A stretch of 64,000 nt of DNA from Ruegeria lacuscaerulensis ITI-1157 (GTDB lineage: Bacteria; Pseudomonadota; Alphaproteobacteria; Rhodobacterales; Rhodobacteraceae): contig GG704596.1 in the NCBI GenBank assembly GCA_000161775.1, positions 773,712 to 837,711 of the forward strand, written 5' to 3'. Each line of letters starts with the position of its first letter. Position 1 is the stretch's first letter. Shown here in pieces: positions 34,973-42,414 of the stretch. The position numbers and the translations under genes were made by a program. Under the pieces are notes generated by a model. It saw nothing but the letters and a program-made list of their open reading frames with translations, was not told the origin of the DNA and searched no databases.

Positions 34973-35364
34973 TGAAAGCCGACAAGCTGACTGATCTCGC
35001 GGCAGTGACCGAGGCGGCCTTCCACAAGGAGTATCAAGTGCTGCGCCCCGTTTTGGAAAGAGAGGCCCAAATCCAGGATCAACTGTCGCGGCTTGACGCC
35101 CAATTGAAGCAAGTGCAGTCCAGCGCAAGCGTCACCGAGAGCTATAGGATTGCCGGCGCGGATGTGCTGTGGCACCAGTGGGAGGCAGCAACGCGCCGGG
35201 CCCTGAACACTGAACTGGCGCGCGTCAGGTCCCAAAAGCTTGCAATGATGGAGGATTTGCGCCTTGCTTTCGGCAGAAGGCAAGCCGTTGAGGCTCTGGC
35301 CAGAAAACAACGGTGCGAAAAACGCCGGAACATACAGAGAAGATCCGGCTTAGATGGCTGTTGA
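34972..35364 (+). CDS. Small coiled-coil protein of the flagellar locus, unknown (FliJ/FlgN-like?)
   Basis: 130 aa, almost entirely charged helix: VTEAAFHKEYQVLRPVLEREAQIQDQLSRLDAQLKQVQ, then ALNTELARVRSQKLAMMEDLRLAFGRRQAVEALARKQ. There is no signal or membrane segment. Two adjacent ATGs exist; the second (34972) has the better spacing from GGAGG (34961-34965). Size, charge and coiled coil resemble FliJ-type export chaperones and the locus has no other fliJ, but sequence identity is not recognisable. It converges on fliL with 21 bp between. Confidence 0.7.
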   Translation: MKADKLTDLAAVTEAAFHKEYQVLRPVLEREAQIQDQLSRLDAQLKQVQSSASVTESYRIAGADVLWHQWEAATRRALNTELARVRSQKLAMMEDLRLAFGRRQAVEALARKQRCEKRRNIQRRSGLDGC

Positions 35365-35385
35365 ACTGGATCACTTGGAAGACGG

Positions 35386-35916
35386 TCAGGTGTCCTGACG
35401 ACTCACGCTCATAATCAGAACCCGGTTCACATCTTCACCCAGATTTTTCTTGGCCGCTTCCAAAAGCGATCTGCGCAGAACTCCCAGGTTGTCCGACCGG
35501 GTGAATTCCCGATCGAACCCACCCATGTTCGCGTGATCGAACAGCACCTGCAGAAACGCGTCCCGCAACTTCGGCTCGACCTCGAAAAACTCCTCGGACA
35601 AGCCGGGACGGGTTTCGAGGCTCAGCGACAATGTCACCAAGGCTTCGATCTCATCCGACCGCACGACCGGAACAACAAACTGCTTGGTCATCTTCAGGTA
35701 CTCAAAGGCACCGTCCTTTTCATCTTTCCCGGCACCGTGCGCCTTTGAGGACTTGTCGTTCACCTTGGTATCCGTCTGAGTATCGCCCTTCTTTCCGTCC
35801 GGGCTGTCGCTGCTGTCGTGTTCTTCGGGCGCACCGGCAGGCGTCAGAAATACTCCCGCCGCCACCCCGGCAACCAGTCCTGCGATCAGAAACACGATTG
35901 GCAAAATCATTTTCAT
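35386..35916 (-). CDS. fliL: Flagellar basal body-associated protein FliL
   Basis: 176 aa. One N-terminal transmembrane helix (MILPIVFLIAGLVAGVAAGVFL), an acidic Asp/Lys/Ser-rich linker (~30-70) and a periplasmic FliL domain (YLKMTKQFVVPVV, ALVTLSLSLETRPG, LRDAFLQVLFDHANMGGF). It supports stator function around MotAB. It is the last gene of the nine-gene minus-strand operon that begins at flgB. In many alphaproteobacteria fliF follows fliL; here a convergent gene does. Confidence 0.92.
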   Translation of the reverse strand: MKMILPIVFLIAGLVAGVAAGVFLTPAGAPEEHDSSDSPDGKKGDTQTDTKVNDKSSKAHGAGKDEKDGAFEYLKMTKQFVVPVVRSDEIEALVTLSLSLETRPGLSEEFFEVEPKLRDAFLQVLFDHANMGGFDREFTRSDNLGVLRRSLLEAAKKNLGEDVNRVLIMSVSRQDT

Positions 35917-35928
35917 CTCGGTTGATCC

Positions 35929-36657
35929 TCAGAACGGCAACAACGCATCCAGAACCTGCTGCCCGTATCTGGGCTGTTGGACGTCGGAAATCTGTCCGCG
36001 CCCACCATACGACACACGGGCCGAGGCGATCTTGTCGTAGGTAATCTCATTCTGGCGTGAAATGTCCTGGGGCCGCACATAGCCGGATACGAGCAACTCG
36101 CGCAGTTCGAAATTCACCCGCAACTCCTGCGACCCGGCAATCGACAGAACGCCATTCGGCAGAATATCCACAACCGTCGCGGCCACGCGCAAAGTCAGCT
36201 TTTCTTTCCTCTTGACCGAGCCCTTGCCCTTGCTGACGGACGCAGAGTCGATCGAGACAGCCTCATCCAGAGAAGCGCCTTCCGGCAAGTGCCCCGCCAC
36301 CCGCTGCGGCAACCCGAACAAACCCGGGACCTGCAGATCCTCCGAGCCGCTCCGGGAACGGCTCGTATCATTGGATATCTCGGCTTTTTCGTCCAATTCG
36401 ATGACGACGGTCAGAATGTCGCCTTTTTTCATCGCGCGTTGATCACCCAACAGCGATTGCTGCCCACCGCTCCAAAGAGATGAACGATCCACCGCCCGTT
36501 GCGGTTGTGTGTGCATGGGCAGACCCGGCCAGAGCATTGCAACATGTTCCGGAGACTCGGTATTGGGCGAAAGACTGGGTGGCTTGCCCAAATGATCCAG
36601 TCGACCGCACGCGCTCAGGGCCAAGACCGCGACAAGCAGATTTGAGAGTTTCGTCAT
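35929..36657 (-). CDS. flgH: Flagellar L-ring lipoprotein
   Basis: 242 aa outer-membrane lipoprotein forming the L ring. Lipobox LSAC (LLVAVLALSAC), then LWSGGQQSLLGDQRAMKKGDILTVVIE, ATVVDILPNGVLSIAGSQELRVNFE and VRPQDISRQNEI, all standard FlgH blocks. The start ATG overlaps the flgA stop. FlgI, its P-ring partner, is encoded at 46196 on the other strand, and FlgA, the P-ring chaperone, directly upstream. Confidence 0.96.
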   Translation of the reverse strand: MTKLSNLLVAVLALSACGRLDHLGKPPSLSPNTESPEHVAMLWPGLPMHTQPQRAVDRSSLWSGGQQSLLGDQRAMKKGDILTVVIELDEKAEISNDTSRSRSGSEDLQVPGLFGLPQRVAGHLPEGASLDEAVSIDSASVSKGKGSVKRKEKLTLRVAATVVDILPNGVLSIAGSQELRVNFELRELLVSGYVRPQDISRQNEITYDKIASARVSYGGRGQISDVQQPRYGQQVLDALLPF

Positions 36658-37073
36658 CAGTTCACCTCGATTTGTCCGTCTGGCCCGACTTTGCCCGTCA
36701 CGGCTGAACGTGAGGACAAATTCATGGCCCGAATCCTTTCGCCGACTGCGCCCCGCCCCAAGGCGCGGCCCTCGACCTCTATGGTCAGGCCATTCTTCAC
36801 GAACACCAGCGTTACGAGATCGTTGCGATCAACGACAGCGGGCGCTCGAACATCGGAAGCCCGTATGGGGCGGCCGGGATACAGGGCGATTCGTGCCTCC
36901 TGTCCAACCAGCAGGTCCGGATCCTCGACTGCGCCCGCCACATCTCCGGGTTGTATCTTCAGATCCTCCGCCGTTATGACTTCCTTCGCGCGGATCGTTC
37001 GCGTGGGCACGACGACATTCGCCTGCGCGAATAGCGGGCACAACAGACAGACCATGAGAAACAGAACCCGCAT
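36657..37073 (-). CDS. flgA: Flagellar P-ring assembly chaperone FlgA
   Basis: 138 aa, signal peptide (MRVLFLMVCLLCPLFAQA) and SAF domain: TRTIRAKEVITAEDLKI, PGRPIRASDVRAPAVVDRNDLVTLVF, GRALGRGAVGERIRAMN. FlgA helps FlgI polymerise in the periplasm. It is shorter than the enteric protein (~220 aa), as usual in alphaproteobacteria. ATG 37073 overlaps the flgG stop (TGATG); a GTG one codon earlier is in frame. Confidence 0.93.
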   Translation of the reverse strand: MRVLFLMVCLLCPLFAQANVVVPTRTIRAKEVITAEDLKIQPGDVAGAVEDPDLLVGQEARIALYPGRPIRASDVRAPAVVDRNDLVTLVFVKNGLTIEVEGRALGRGAVGERIRAMNLSSRSAVTGKVGPDGQIEVN

Positions 37074-37858
37074 CACCGCACCTGGGTTGTCGCGCCCATC
37101 ATCTGATCGACGGCCGAGATTACTTTGGCGTTCATTTCATATCCGCGCTGCGCTTCGATCAATTCAGTTACCTCGCGCACCGCATCCACCGAACTGTCTT
37201 CCAGGTAGCCCTGCCGCAACGTGCCCAGCCCATCCTCGCCCGGTGTTCCCACGATCGGCGCACCCGAGGCTTCGGTTTCCTTGAACAGATTGCTGCCGAT
37301 CGCTTCGAGCCCCTTTGCGTTCGAGAAACTCGCCAACGTGAACTCGCCCAACAATTGCCCTTCGGCGGTGTCGTCGAAATAGGCATAGACCTCGCCCGCC
37401 GCGTTGATTGAAATCGAGCGCGCGTCATCGGGTATCGTGATCTCAGGAACCACCGGGAACCCGTCGGACGTGACGATCAATCCCTCCGCCGAGCGCTTGA
37501 GACTTCCATCACGGGTATAGGCCGACTGCCCGTTGGGCAGCGTCACCTCCAGATACCCGCGCCCTTCGATGGCGATATCCAGATCGCTGCCCGTCGCCGA
37601 GAGCGCACCCTGGGCCAATTGCACGGTGACCGCCGCCGGGCGAACCCCCAGACCCAGCTGGATTCCCGTGGGCAGAACGGTACCGTCCGAAGCGTTGACC
37701 GTTCCGGCCCGCGCCATCTGCTGATAGTGCAGATCCGCGAACTCGGCGCGCCGCGCATTGTAGCCGGTGGTGTTCATGTTCGCGAGGTTGTTCGAGATGG
37801 TTTCGACCCGCATCTGCTGGGCCGACATTCCGGTCGCGGCAATCTTGAGAGCTCGCAT
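37073..37858 (-). CDS. flgG: Flagellar distal rod protein FlgG
   Basis: 261 aa, the full FlgG length. N-terminal MRALKIAATGMSAQQMRVETISNNLANMNTTGYNARRAEF and C-terminal SSVDAVREVTELIEAQRGYEMNAKVISAVDQMMGAT are the paired helices of rod/hook proteins, with the flgG-like core between. The ATG at 37858 has AGGAG nine bases upstream and gives the canonical MRAL start. It lies 25 bp after flgF. Confidence 0.96.
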   Translation of the reverse strand: MRALKIAATGMSAQQMRVETISNNLANMNTTGYNARRAEFADLHYQQMARAGTVNASDGTVLPTGIQLGLGVRPAAVTVQLAQGALSATGSDLDIAIEGRGYLEVTLPNGQSAYTRDGSLKRSAEGLIVTSDGFPVVPEITIPDDARSISINAAGEVYAYFDDTAEGQLLGEFTLASFSNAKGLEAIGSNLFKETEASGAPIVGTPGEDGLGTLRQGYLEDSSVDAVREVTELIEAQRGYEMNAKVISAVDQMMGATTQVR

Positions 37859-37883
37859 TTTCACATTCTCCTGCTGCTTGAGA

Positions 37884-38594
37884 TCAGCGCATCAAGGTTT
37901 TCAGGGCGCCGCGGATTCTTTCGTCCTCGGCCTCGAGAAAGCTTTGACCCAGTTCGTAGGCACGCTGAATCTCGATAAGCTTGGTGACCTGGTCGATCGC
38001 ATTGACATTCGACCCTTCGAGGAACCGATGCAGCACCACCGGCTGCTCCACCGGCTCAACTTCACCGTCAGGTCGGAACAAGGTGCTCGCTTCGCGCACC
38101 AGGTTCGTCCCGTCGGTTGGGCGGTATACGCCGATCTGGCCCAGAAGCTGCCCATCCACGCTGAGCGTTCCATCGCCCCCGACGTCGATGGTTGCCGCAT
38201 CGGGCGGGATGAAGACAGGCGCCCCATTGCTGTCCAGAACCCGGTATCCGTCGGGGGTGACCAGATCCCCATTGGCGTCGGGGGCAAAGCTGCCCGCGCG
38301 GGTCAAACGGTTGCCCGAAGGGGTCTCGATCAGGAAGAACCCATCGCCTTCAATCGCGAAATCGAACTGCCCGCCCGTCTGAGTAAGCAGGCCCTGTTCA
38401 AAAGACGTGTTGCGGACTTGCCCGCGGCTCATGGACAGGGACGGGGCACCGGGCAGATCCCGGACAAACTCGGAGAACACCAACCCCTGCTGCCGATACC
38501 CGGTGGTGTTGGCATTGGCGATGTTGTTCGCGACGAGGCGCATCTCATTCATCAGGCCCGACTGCCGGGACAAGGTGACATAGGCAGTATCCAT
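37884..38594 (-). CDS. flgF: Flagellar proximal rod protein FlgF
   Basis: 236 aa rod protein: N-terminal MDTAYVTLSRQSGLMNEMRLVANNIANANTTGYRQQ, core FAIEGDGFFLIETPSGNRLTRAGSFAPDANG, C-terminal VLHRFLEGSNVNAIDQVTKLIEIQRAYELG. Slightly shorter than FlgG and without the FlgG-specific MRALKIAATG start. The ATG overlaps the fliQ stop. Confidence 0.94.
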   Translation of the reverse strand: MDTAYVTLSRQSGLMNEMRLVANNIANANTTGYRQQGLVFSEFVRDLPGAPSLSMSRGQVRNTSFEQGLLTQTGGQFDFAIEGDGFFLIETPSGNRLTRAGSFAPDANGDLVTPDGYRVLDSNGAPVFIPPDAATIDVGGDGTLSVDGQLLGQIGVYRPTDGTNLVREASTLFRPDGEVEPVEQPVVLHRFLEGSNVNAIDQVTKLIEIQRAYELGQSFLEAEDERIRGALKTLMR

Positions 38595-38866
38595 CAACGA
38601 CCTCCAGCGATCAGGGGAATCAAGGTTTCAGCGAAAAAGGTAACCAGCGCCTGGGTCATGAACCCCATCGACATCCAAAAGGCGATTACGATGCACACCA
38701 GTTTAGGGACGAAGGTCAGCGTCATTTCCTGAATCGAAGTCAGGGCTTGGAACAGACCCACAGCCAAGCCTGTGACCAGCGCCACGGCCAGGATCGGTAC
38801 CGAGGTAATGACTGCGACCCACAGCGCCTGGCGCACGATATCAAAGTACAGACCTTCGCCCAGCAT
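38594..38866 (-). CDS. fliQ: Flagellar biosynthetic protein FliQ
   Basis: 90 aa with two transmembrane helices (WVAVITSVPILAVALVTGLAVGLFQALTSI; LVCIVIAFWMSMGFMTQALVTFF), standard for the FliQ subunit of the export gate. It is 3 bp from fliE upstream and overlaps flgF downstream. Confidence 0.95.
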   Translation of the reverse strand: MLGEGLYFDIVRQALWVAVITSVPILAVALVTGLAVGLFQALTSIQEMTLTFVPKLVCIVIAFWMSMGFMTQALVTFFAETLIPLIAGGR

Positions 38867-38869
38867 AGC

Positions 38870-39160
38870 TCAGACCGGCATCCGCAAGATTTCCTGATAA
38901 GCCTCGACAACCTTGTTGCGCACAACCACAGCCGTCTCCACGGCCAGCTCGGTCTGGGCCAGAGCCTGAACAAGCGCATGAGGATCGGCTTGGCCGACCA
39001 TCGCCGCGCTCGCGATATTCTCGCTGTTTTTCAAGGTTGCCGCGAAATCCTGAAAAGTTGCGCGCAACCCCTGCCCGCTTCCGACATGATCGGGGTCAGC
39101 CTGTGTGGCCGGACGAGCATGCGCATAGCTTTGTGCGGCGGAAATCGTTTTGAGGTCCAT
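38870..39160 (-). CDS. fliE: Flagellar hook-basal body complex protein FliE
   Basis: 96 aa adaptor between the MS ring and the rod. C-terminal half is diagnostic: ADPHALVQALAQTELAVETAVVVRNKVVEAYQEILRMPV. It lies 12 bp after flgC and 3 bp before fliQ. Confidence 0.94.
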   Translation of the reverse strand: MDLKTISAAQSYAHARPATQADPDHVGSGQGLRATFQDFAATLKNSENIASAAMVGQADPHALVQALAQTELAVETAVVVRNKVVEAYQEILRMPV

Positions 39161-39172
39161 TCTGGTTCTCCC

Positions 39173-39559
39173 CTATTTTCTCAGCAATTCCATCAGGCTG
39201 GATGACATCTGTCGTGCCTGGTCAAACATCTTGAGATTGGCCTCGTAGCTGCGCTGCGCCTCGCGCGCGTCGGCAATTTCAATCATCAGATCCACGTTCG
39301 ATCCTTGATAGTGACCGCTCTCGTCGGCCAGCGGGTGGCCGGGATCGTAGATTCGTGACAGCTTGCTCTGGTCGAGCCTGACGCGGCCGGCTTGAACCAG
39401 ATCCGCACCGTCCTTGTGCACGGCCTCGAACGGAACGGTCTTGCGGCGATAGCCGGGTGTATCCGCATTGGAAATGTTTTCGGACACATGGCGCAACCGG
39501 GCCGCCTGAGCGCGCAACGCGCTAGCGGTAACTTCCAGAGACTTGGAAAAATCTCCCAT
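39173..39559 (-). CDS. flgC: Flagellar proximal rod protein FlgC
   Basis: 128 aa: N-terminal ASALRAQAARLRHVSENISNADTPGYRRKTVPFE and C-terminal SNVDLMIEIADAREAQRSYEANLKMFDQARQM, the standard FlgC pair. ATG 39559 is preferred over a GTG one codon earlier. It starts 10 bp after the flgB stop. Confidence 0.95.
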   Translation of the reverse strand: MGDFSKSLEVTASALRAQAARLRHVSENISNADTPGYRRKTVPFEAVHKDGADLVQAGRVRLDQSKLSRIYDPGHPLADESGHYQGSNVDLMIEIADAREAQRSYEANLKMFDQARQMSSSLMELLRK

Positions 39560-39569
39560 CACTCGCCCC

Positions 39570-39959
39570 CTATGCCTTGCCCAGACTGGTGCGCAGAATG
39601 CCGAGCGACGACTTGTAGATGGCTACAGCCCGGTCGTGCTGGCGCTTGACCTCAACCGCGTTCAGCATTTCGGTCTCGAGCGATACGCCATTTCCGTTCG
39701 GATCGACCGCGCCCTCGCGGACAAACTCGGCCCACAAGTGGCCGTTGGAACCGGCAGCATTCAGGTGACCGGGTCTTGTGGCGATCATGGTCTGAGTGGA
39801 CTGCCTGTTTTCAAGAGCTTTTTCAAATGGCTCGATATCGCGGGCCCTGTATCCGGGCGTATCCGCATTGGCCATGTTGCGGGAAATGACAGCCTGCCTT
39901 TGACCGGCATGGGTTGCCATGGCGTACGCAACTTTAAAGACGTTCAGGTCCGAGAACAT
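39570..39959 (-). CDS. flgB: Flagellar proximal rod protein FlgB
   Basis: 129 aa: AYAMATHAGQRQAVISRNMANADTPGYRARDIEPFEKAL at the N-terminus and SLETEMLNAVEVKRQHDRAVAIYKSSLGILRTSLGKA at the C-terminus. First gene of the flgB-flgC-fliE-fliQ-flgF-flgG-flgA-flgH-fliL operon. It diverges from fliI across 87 bp containing a CtrA-like box. Confidence 0.94.
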   Translation of the reverse strand: MFSDLNVFKVAYAMATHAGQRQAVISRNMANADTPGYRARDIEPFEKALENRQSTQTMIATRPGHLNAAGSNGHLWAEFVREGAVDPNGNGVSLETEMLNAVEVKRQHDRAVAIYKSSLGILRTSLGKA

Positions 39960-39982
39960 CGGGGCTTCTCCCTCGATCAATT

Positions 39983-39997
39983 TCAATCAAGGCTTAA
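39983..39997. promoter_or_regulatory. CtrA-like box in the flgB/fliI divergence
   Basis: TCAA (39983-39986), 7 nt, TTAA (39994-39997): one mismatch to the CtrA consensus TTAA-N7-TTAA. It lies 24 bp from the flgB start and 50 bp from the fliI start, so it could serve either promoter. Confidence 0.45.
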
Positions 39998-40046
39998 CCC
40001 CGATTCCTTTAGAAACCGTTTTCAGAAACCAGTTGGAGCCGTCGAG

Positions 40047-41384
40047 ATGACCGGACTTGATCCCTTGATACTGAAAAGTGAATTCGACCGGCTTTCTCCG
40101 GTTCGGCAGATGGGGGTGGTTAGCGGTGTGGCACGCGGCATGATCGAAATTGACGGCTTGGCGACCGTTGCGCGAATCGGAGACCATCTGACCCTGCGCC
40201 GCCCGCAAGGACCCGATCTGGCCGGCGAAGTTCTGAATGTCGAATCGGATGTCGTGCACATGCTGCCTTCGGCTGCGCCCGACGGGGTGCGCCTCGGCGA
40301 CCGCGTCTATCTTGAACCAACACCGGCGTTCGCTCCTGGCATGCACTGGCTCGGGCGCGTGGTCGACCCGTTTGGCACGCCTCTGGATGGAAAGCCCCTG
40401 CTGCCTGGGATGCATGAGCGAGACGTCCTGGCCGCACCACCACGCGCGGTGGACCGCAAACCGCTGGGCGAAAGGATGGCCACAGGGCTGGCGATCATGA
40501 ATACCGTATTGCCCATCGTCCGTGGCCAACGGGTTGGGCTGTTCGCCGGATCGGGGGTCGGTAAATCGACCCTGCTGGCCACGCTGGCCAAATCCATGGA
40601 GGCCGACGCCGTCGTGGTTGCGCTGATCGGCGAACGGGGGCGCGAGGTGAACGAGTTCGTCGAAAACGCATTGGGGCGGGAAGGGCTGAAAAGATCGATC
40701 GTCGTCGCAGCAACGTCGGACCAGTCCGCGCTTGCCCGGCGACGCTGTGCCTGGTCGGCGATGACCGCGGCCGAGTATCTGCGCGACCAGGGACTCAGTG
40801 TGCTGTTTCTCGCGGATTCAGTCACCCGGTTTGCCGAAGCACATCGCGAAATCGCCGTCGCCATGGGAGAATCACCATCTCTGCGCGGATTTCCACCATC
40901 GGTTACCCCGATGATCGCTGGTTTGTGTGAACGGGCCGGACCCGGGACCGAGAATCAGGGAGACATCACCGCTGTCTTCAGCGTATTGGTCGCCGGCTCG
41001 GATATGGATGAACCGATCGCCGACATCCTCAGAGGGGTACTGGACGGTCACATCGTTCTGAGCCGCGAAATTGCCGAACGCGGGCGTTTTCCTGCAATCG
41101 ACGTGAGCCGCTCGGTCTCACGGTCTTTGCCGGATGCCGCCACGCCCGAGGAAAACCAGTTGATCGCCGAAACCCGTCGCTTGGTCGGCAGCTATGAACA
41201 GTCGGAAGTCATGATCAAGGCCGGGCTTTACACGCCGGGCACGGATCCCCTGCTGGACCAGGCCATGCGTGTGCATGACGAGCTTGACGGCTTCTTCGGC
41301 AAGCTGGACCCCGATGGAATACGCAACAGCTTTGATCGCCTGTCGCTGATTCTGCGTCGCGCCAAGGCGGGCATGACAAAATAG
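40047..41384 (+). CDS. fliI: Flagellar export ATPase FliI
   Basis: 445 aa F1-beta-like ATPase energising flagellar export. P-loop GSGVGKST (168-175), GERGREVNEFVE, VFLADSVTRFAEAHREIAVAMGE-type Walker B region (LSVLFLADSVTRFAEA), FPPSVTPMIAGLCERAG and GQYEQ-like VGSYEQSEVMIKAG. The start MTGLDPL is chosen because upstream frame is antisense to flgB; a GGAG lies 10 bp before. Regulators FliH and FliJ are not recognisable nearby, except possibly the coiled-coil gene at 34972. Confidence 0.96.
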   Translation: MTGLDPLILKSEFDRLSPVRQMGVVSGVARGMIEIDGLATVARIGDHLTLRRPQGPDLAGEVLNVESDVVHMLPSAAPDGVRLGDRVYLEPTPAFAPGMHWLGRVVDPFGTPLDGKPLLPGMHERDVLAAPPRAVDRKPLGERMATGLAIMNTVLPIVRGQRVGLFAGSGVGKSTLLATLAKSMEADAVVVALIGERGREVNEFVENALGREGLKRSIVVAATSDQSALARRRCAWSAMTAAEYLRDQGLSVLFLADSVTRFAEAHREIAVAMGESPSLRGFPPSVTPMIAGLCERAGPGTENQGDITAVFSVLVAGSDMDEPIADILRGVLDGHIVLSREIAERGRFPAIDVSRSVSRSLPDAATPEENQLIAETRRLVGSYEQSEVMIKAGLYTPGTDPLLDQAMRVHDELDGFFGKLDPDGIRNSFDRLSLILRRAKAGMTK

Positions 41385-41415
41385 ACCCGGGACCAAATCC
41401 AGAGATTTTTAAGTG

Positions 41416-41430
41416 TTAATCCGCCCTTAA
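41416..41430. promoter_or_regulatory. Perfect CtrA box upstream of motB
   Basis: TTAA (41416-41419), 7 nt (TCCGCCC), TTAA (41427-41430), an exact match to the CtrA recognition sequence TTAA-N7-TTAA, centred 54 bp upstream of the motB ATG in a 92-bp intergenic gap. Confidence 0.7.
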
Positions 41431-41476
41431 GCCCTGTGCTCCTAATCTGGAAGTCGGGTGAAAAAGGGTGGTGTAG

Positions 41477-42316
41477 ATGGGTGCGCAGACAAATGCGGCG
41501 CCGATCATCATCAAGAAGAAGCGTACGTCGGGTGGCGATGGCCACCATGGCGGTGCCTGGAAGGTCGCGTATGCGGACTTCGTGACGGCAATGATGGCCT
41601 TCTTCATGTTGATGTGGCTGCTGAACGCAACAACCGAAAAACAACGCAAGGGGCTGGCGGATTATTTTTCGCCAACGATTCCGGTCAACCCGGTTTCGGG
41701 TGGCGGCGACGGCGCCTTCGGCGGCGACAATATGTTCTCGGAGAAGACCATGGTGATGGACGGCTCTGGCGCAACGAACAAGAACCCGACCGAAGCGAAA
41801 CGCGCGCGTGGCTCCACCGGCGTCGATGCCGAGGGAGGCGGGCGCGGTGCTACCGAGGATTTTTCGACGCTCGAGGCAACTCTTCTGGGGCGAGCCGGCG
41901 AGAGCATGGTGTCAAAGAAGGCGCTCAAACACATCGTGACCCGGGTGACTGACAAAGGCCTTGTCGTAGAACTGTTCGACACCGACGACGAGCCCCTGTT
42001 CGAACCGGGAACAGACAATCCGACTCAATTGATGCGCGCCTTGGTTCTGTTTGTCGCCCGTTCATCGGATCTGGTGACCAATGCCATCGCCGTGGAAGGT
42101 CATGTGAAATCCTCCCCGCTGGTCGTCGCGCACAACCCCGCTTGGGAATTGTCGACGTCGCGGGCCCAGGTGATTCGCCAATTGCTGCAGGACAAAGGCG
42201 TTCGGCCGAGCAGGTTGAACCGTGTGACCGGTCATGCCGATCGGAAACTGGCGGTCGAAAACCCCATGGCAGCAAGAAACGACCGGATCGAAATCATTTT
42301 CTTGCGCGACCCGTAA
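41477..42316 (+). CDS. motB: Flagellar motor stator protein MotB
   Basis: 279 aa. A single N-terminal transmembrane helix carries the proton-path aspartate (D34 in AYADFVTAMMAFFMLMWLL). A Gly/Ser/Asp-rich plug-linker region (~60-120) is followed by an OmpA-like peptidoglycan-binding domain with NPAWELSTSRAQVIRQLL. The usual IEGHTD strand reads VEGHVK here, a small departure. The partner motA is not adjacent. A perfect CtrA box precedes the gene. Confidence 0.92.
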   Translation: MGAQTNAAPIIIKKKRTSGGDGHHGGAWKVAYADFVTAMMAFFMLMWLLNATTEKQRKGLADYFSPTIPVNPVSGGGDGAFGGDNMFSEKTMVMDGSGATNKNPTEAKRARGSTGVDAEGGGRGATEDFSTLEATLLGRAGESMVSKKALKHIVTRVTDKGLVVELFDTDDEPLFEPGTDNPTQLMRALVLFVARSSDLVTNAIAVEGHVKSSPLVVAHNPAWELSTSRAQVIRQLLQDKGVRPSRLNRVTGHADRKLAVENPMAARNDRIEIIFLRDP

Positions 42317-42345
42317 TCGGAACAGAATGGATGGTATTTTACCTG

Positions 42346-42360
42346 TTAGCCCGCTGTTAA
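42346..42360. promoter_or_regulatory. CtrA-like box upstream of flgE
   Basis: TTAG (42346-42349), 7 nt (CCCGCTG), TTAA (42357-42360): one mismatch to TTAA-N7-TTAA. The flanking bases (GTTAnnCCGCnnTTAAG) also match the site upstream of motB, which supports a real shared element. Confidence 0.6.
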
Positions 42361-42414
42361 GGCCCAACGCGGTAGCTGTTGCGGAAAGGAATGACGCAAC
42401 AGAAGGGCGTGCCG

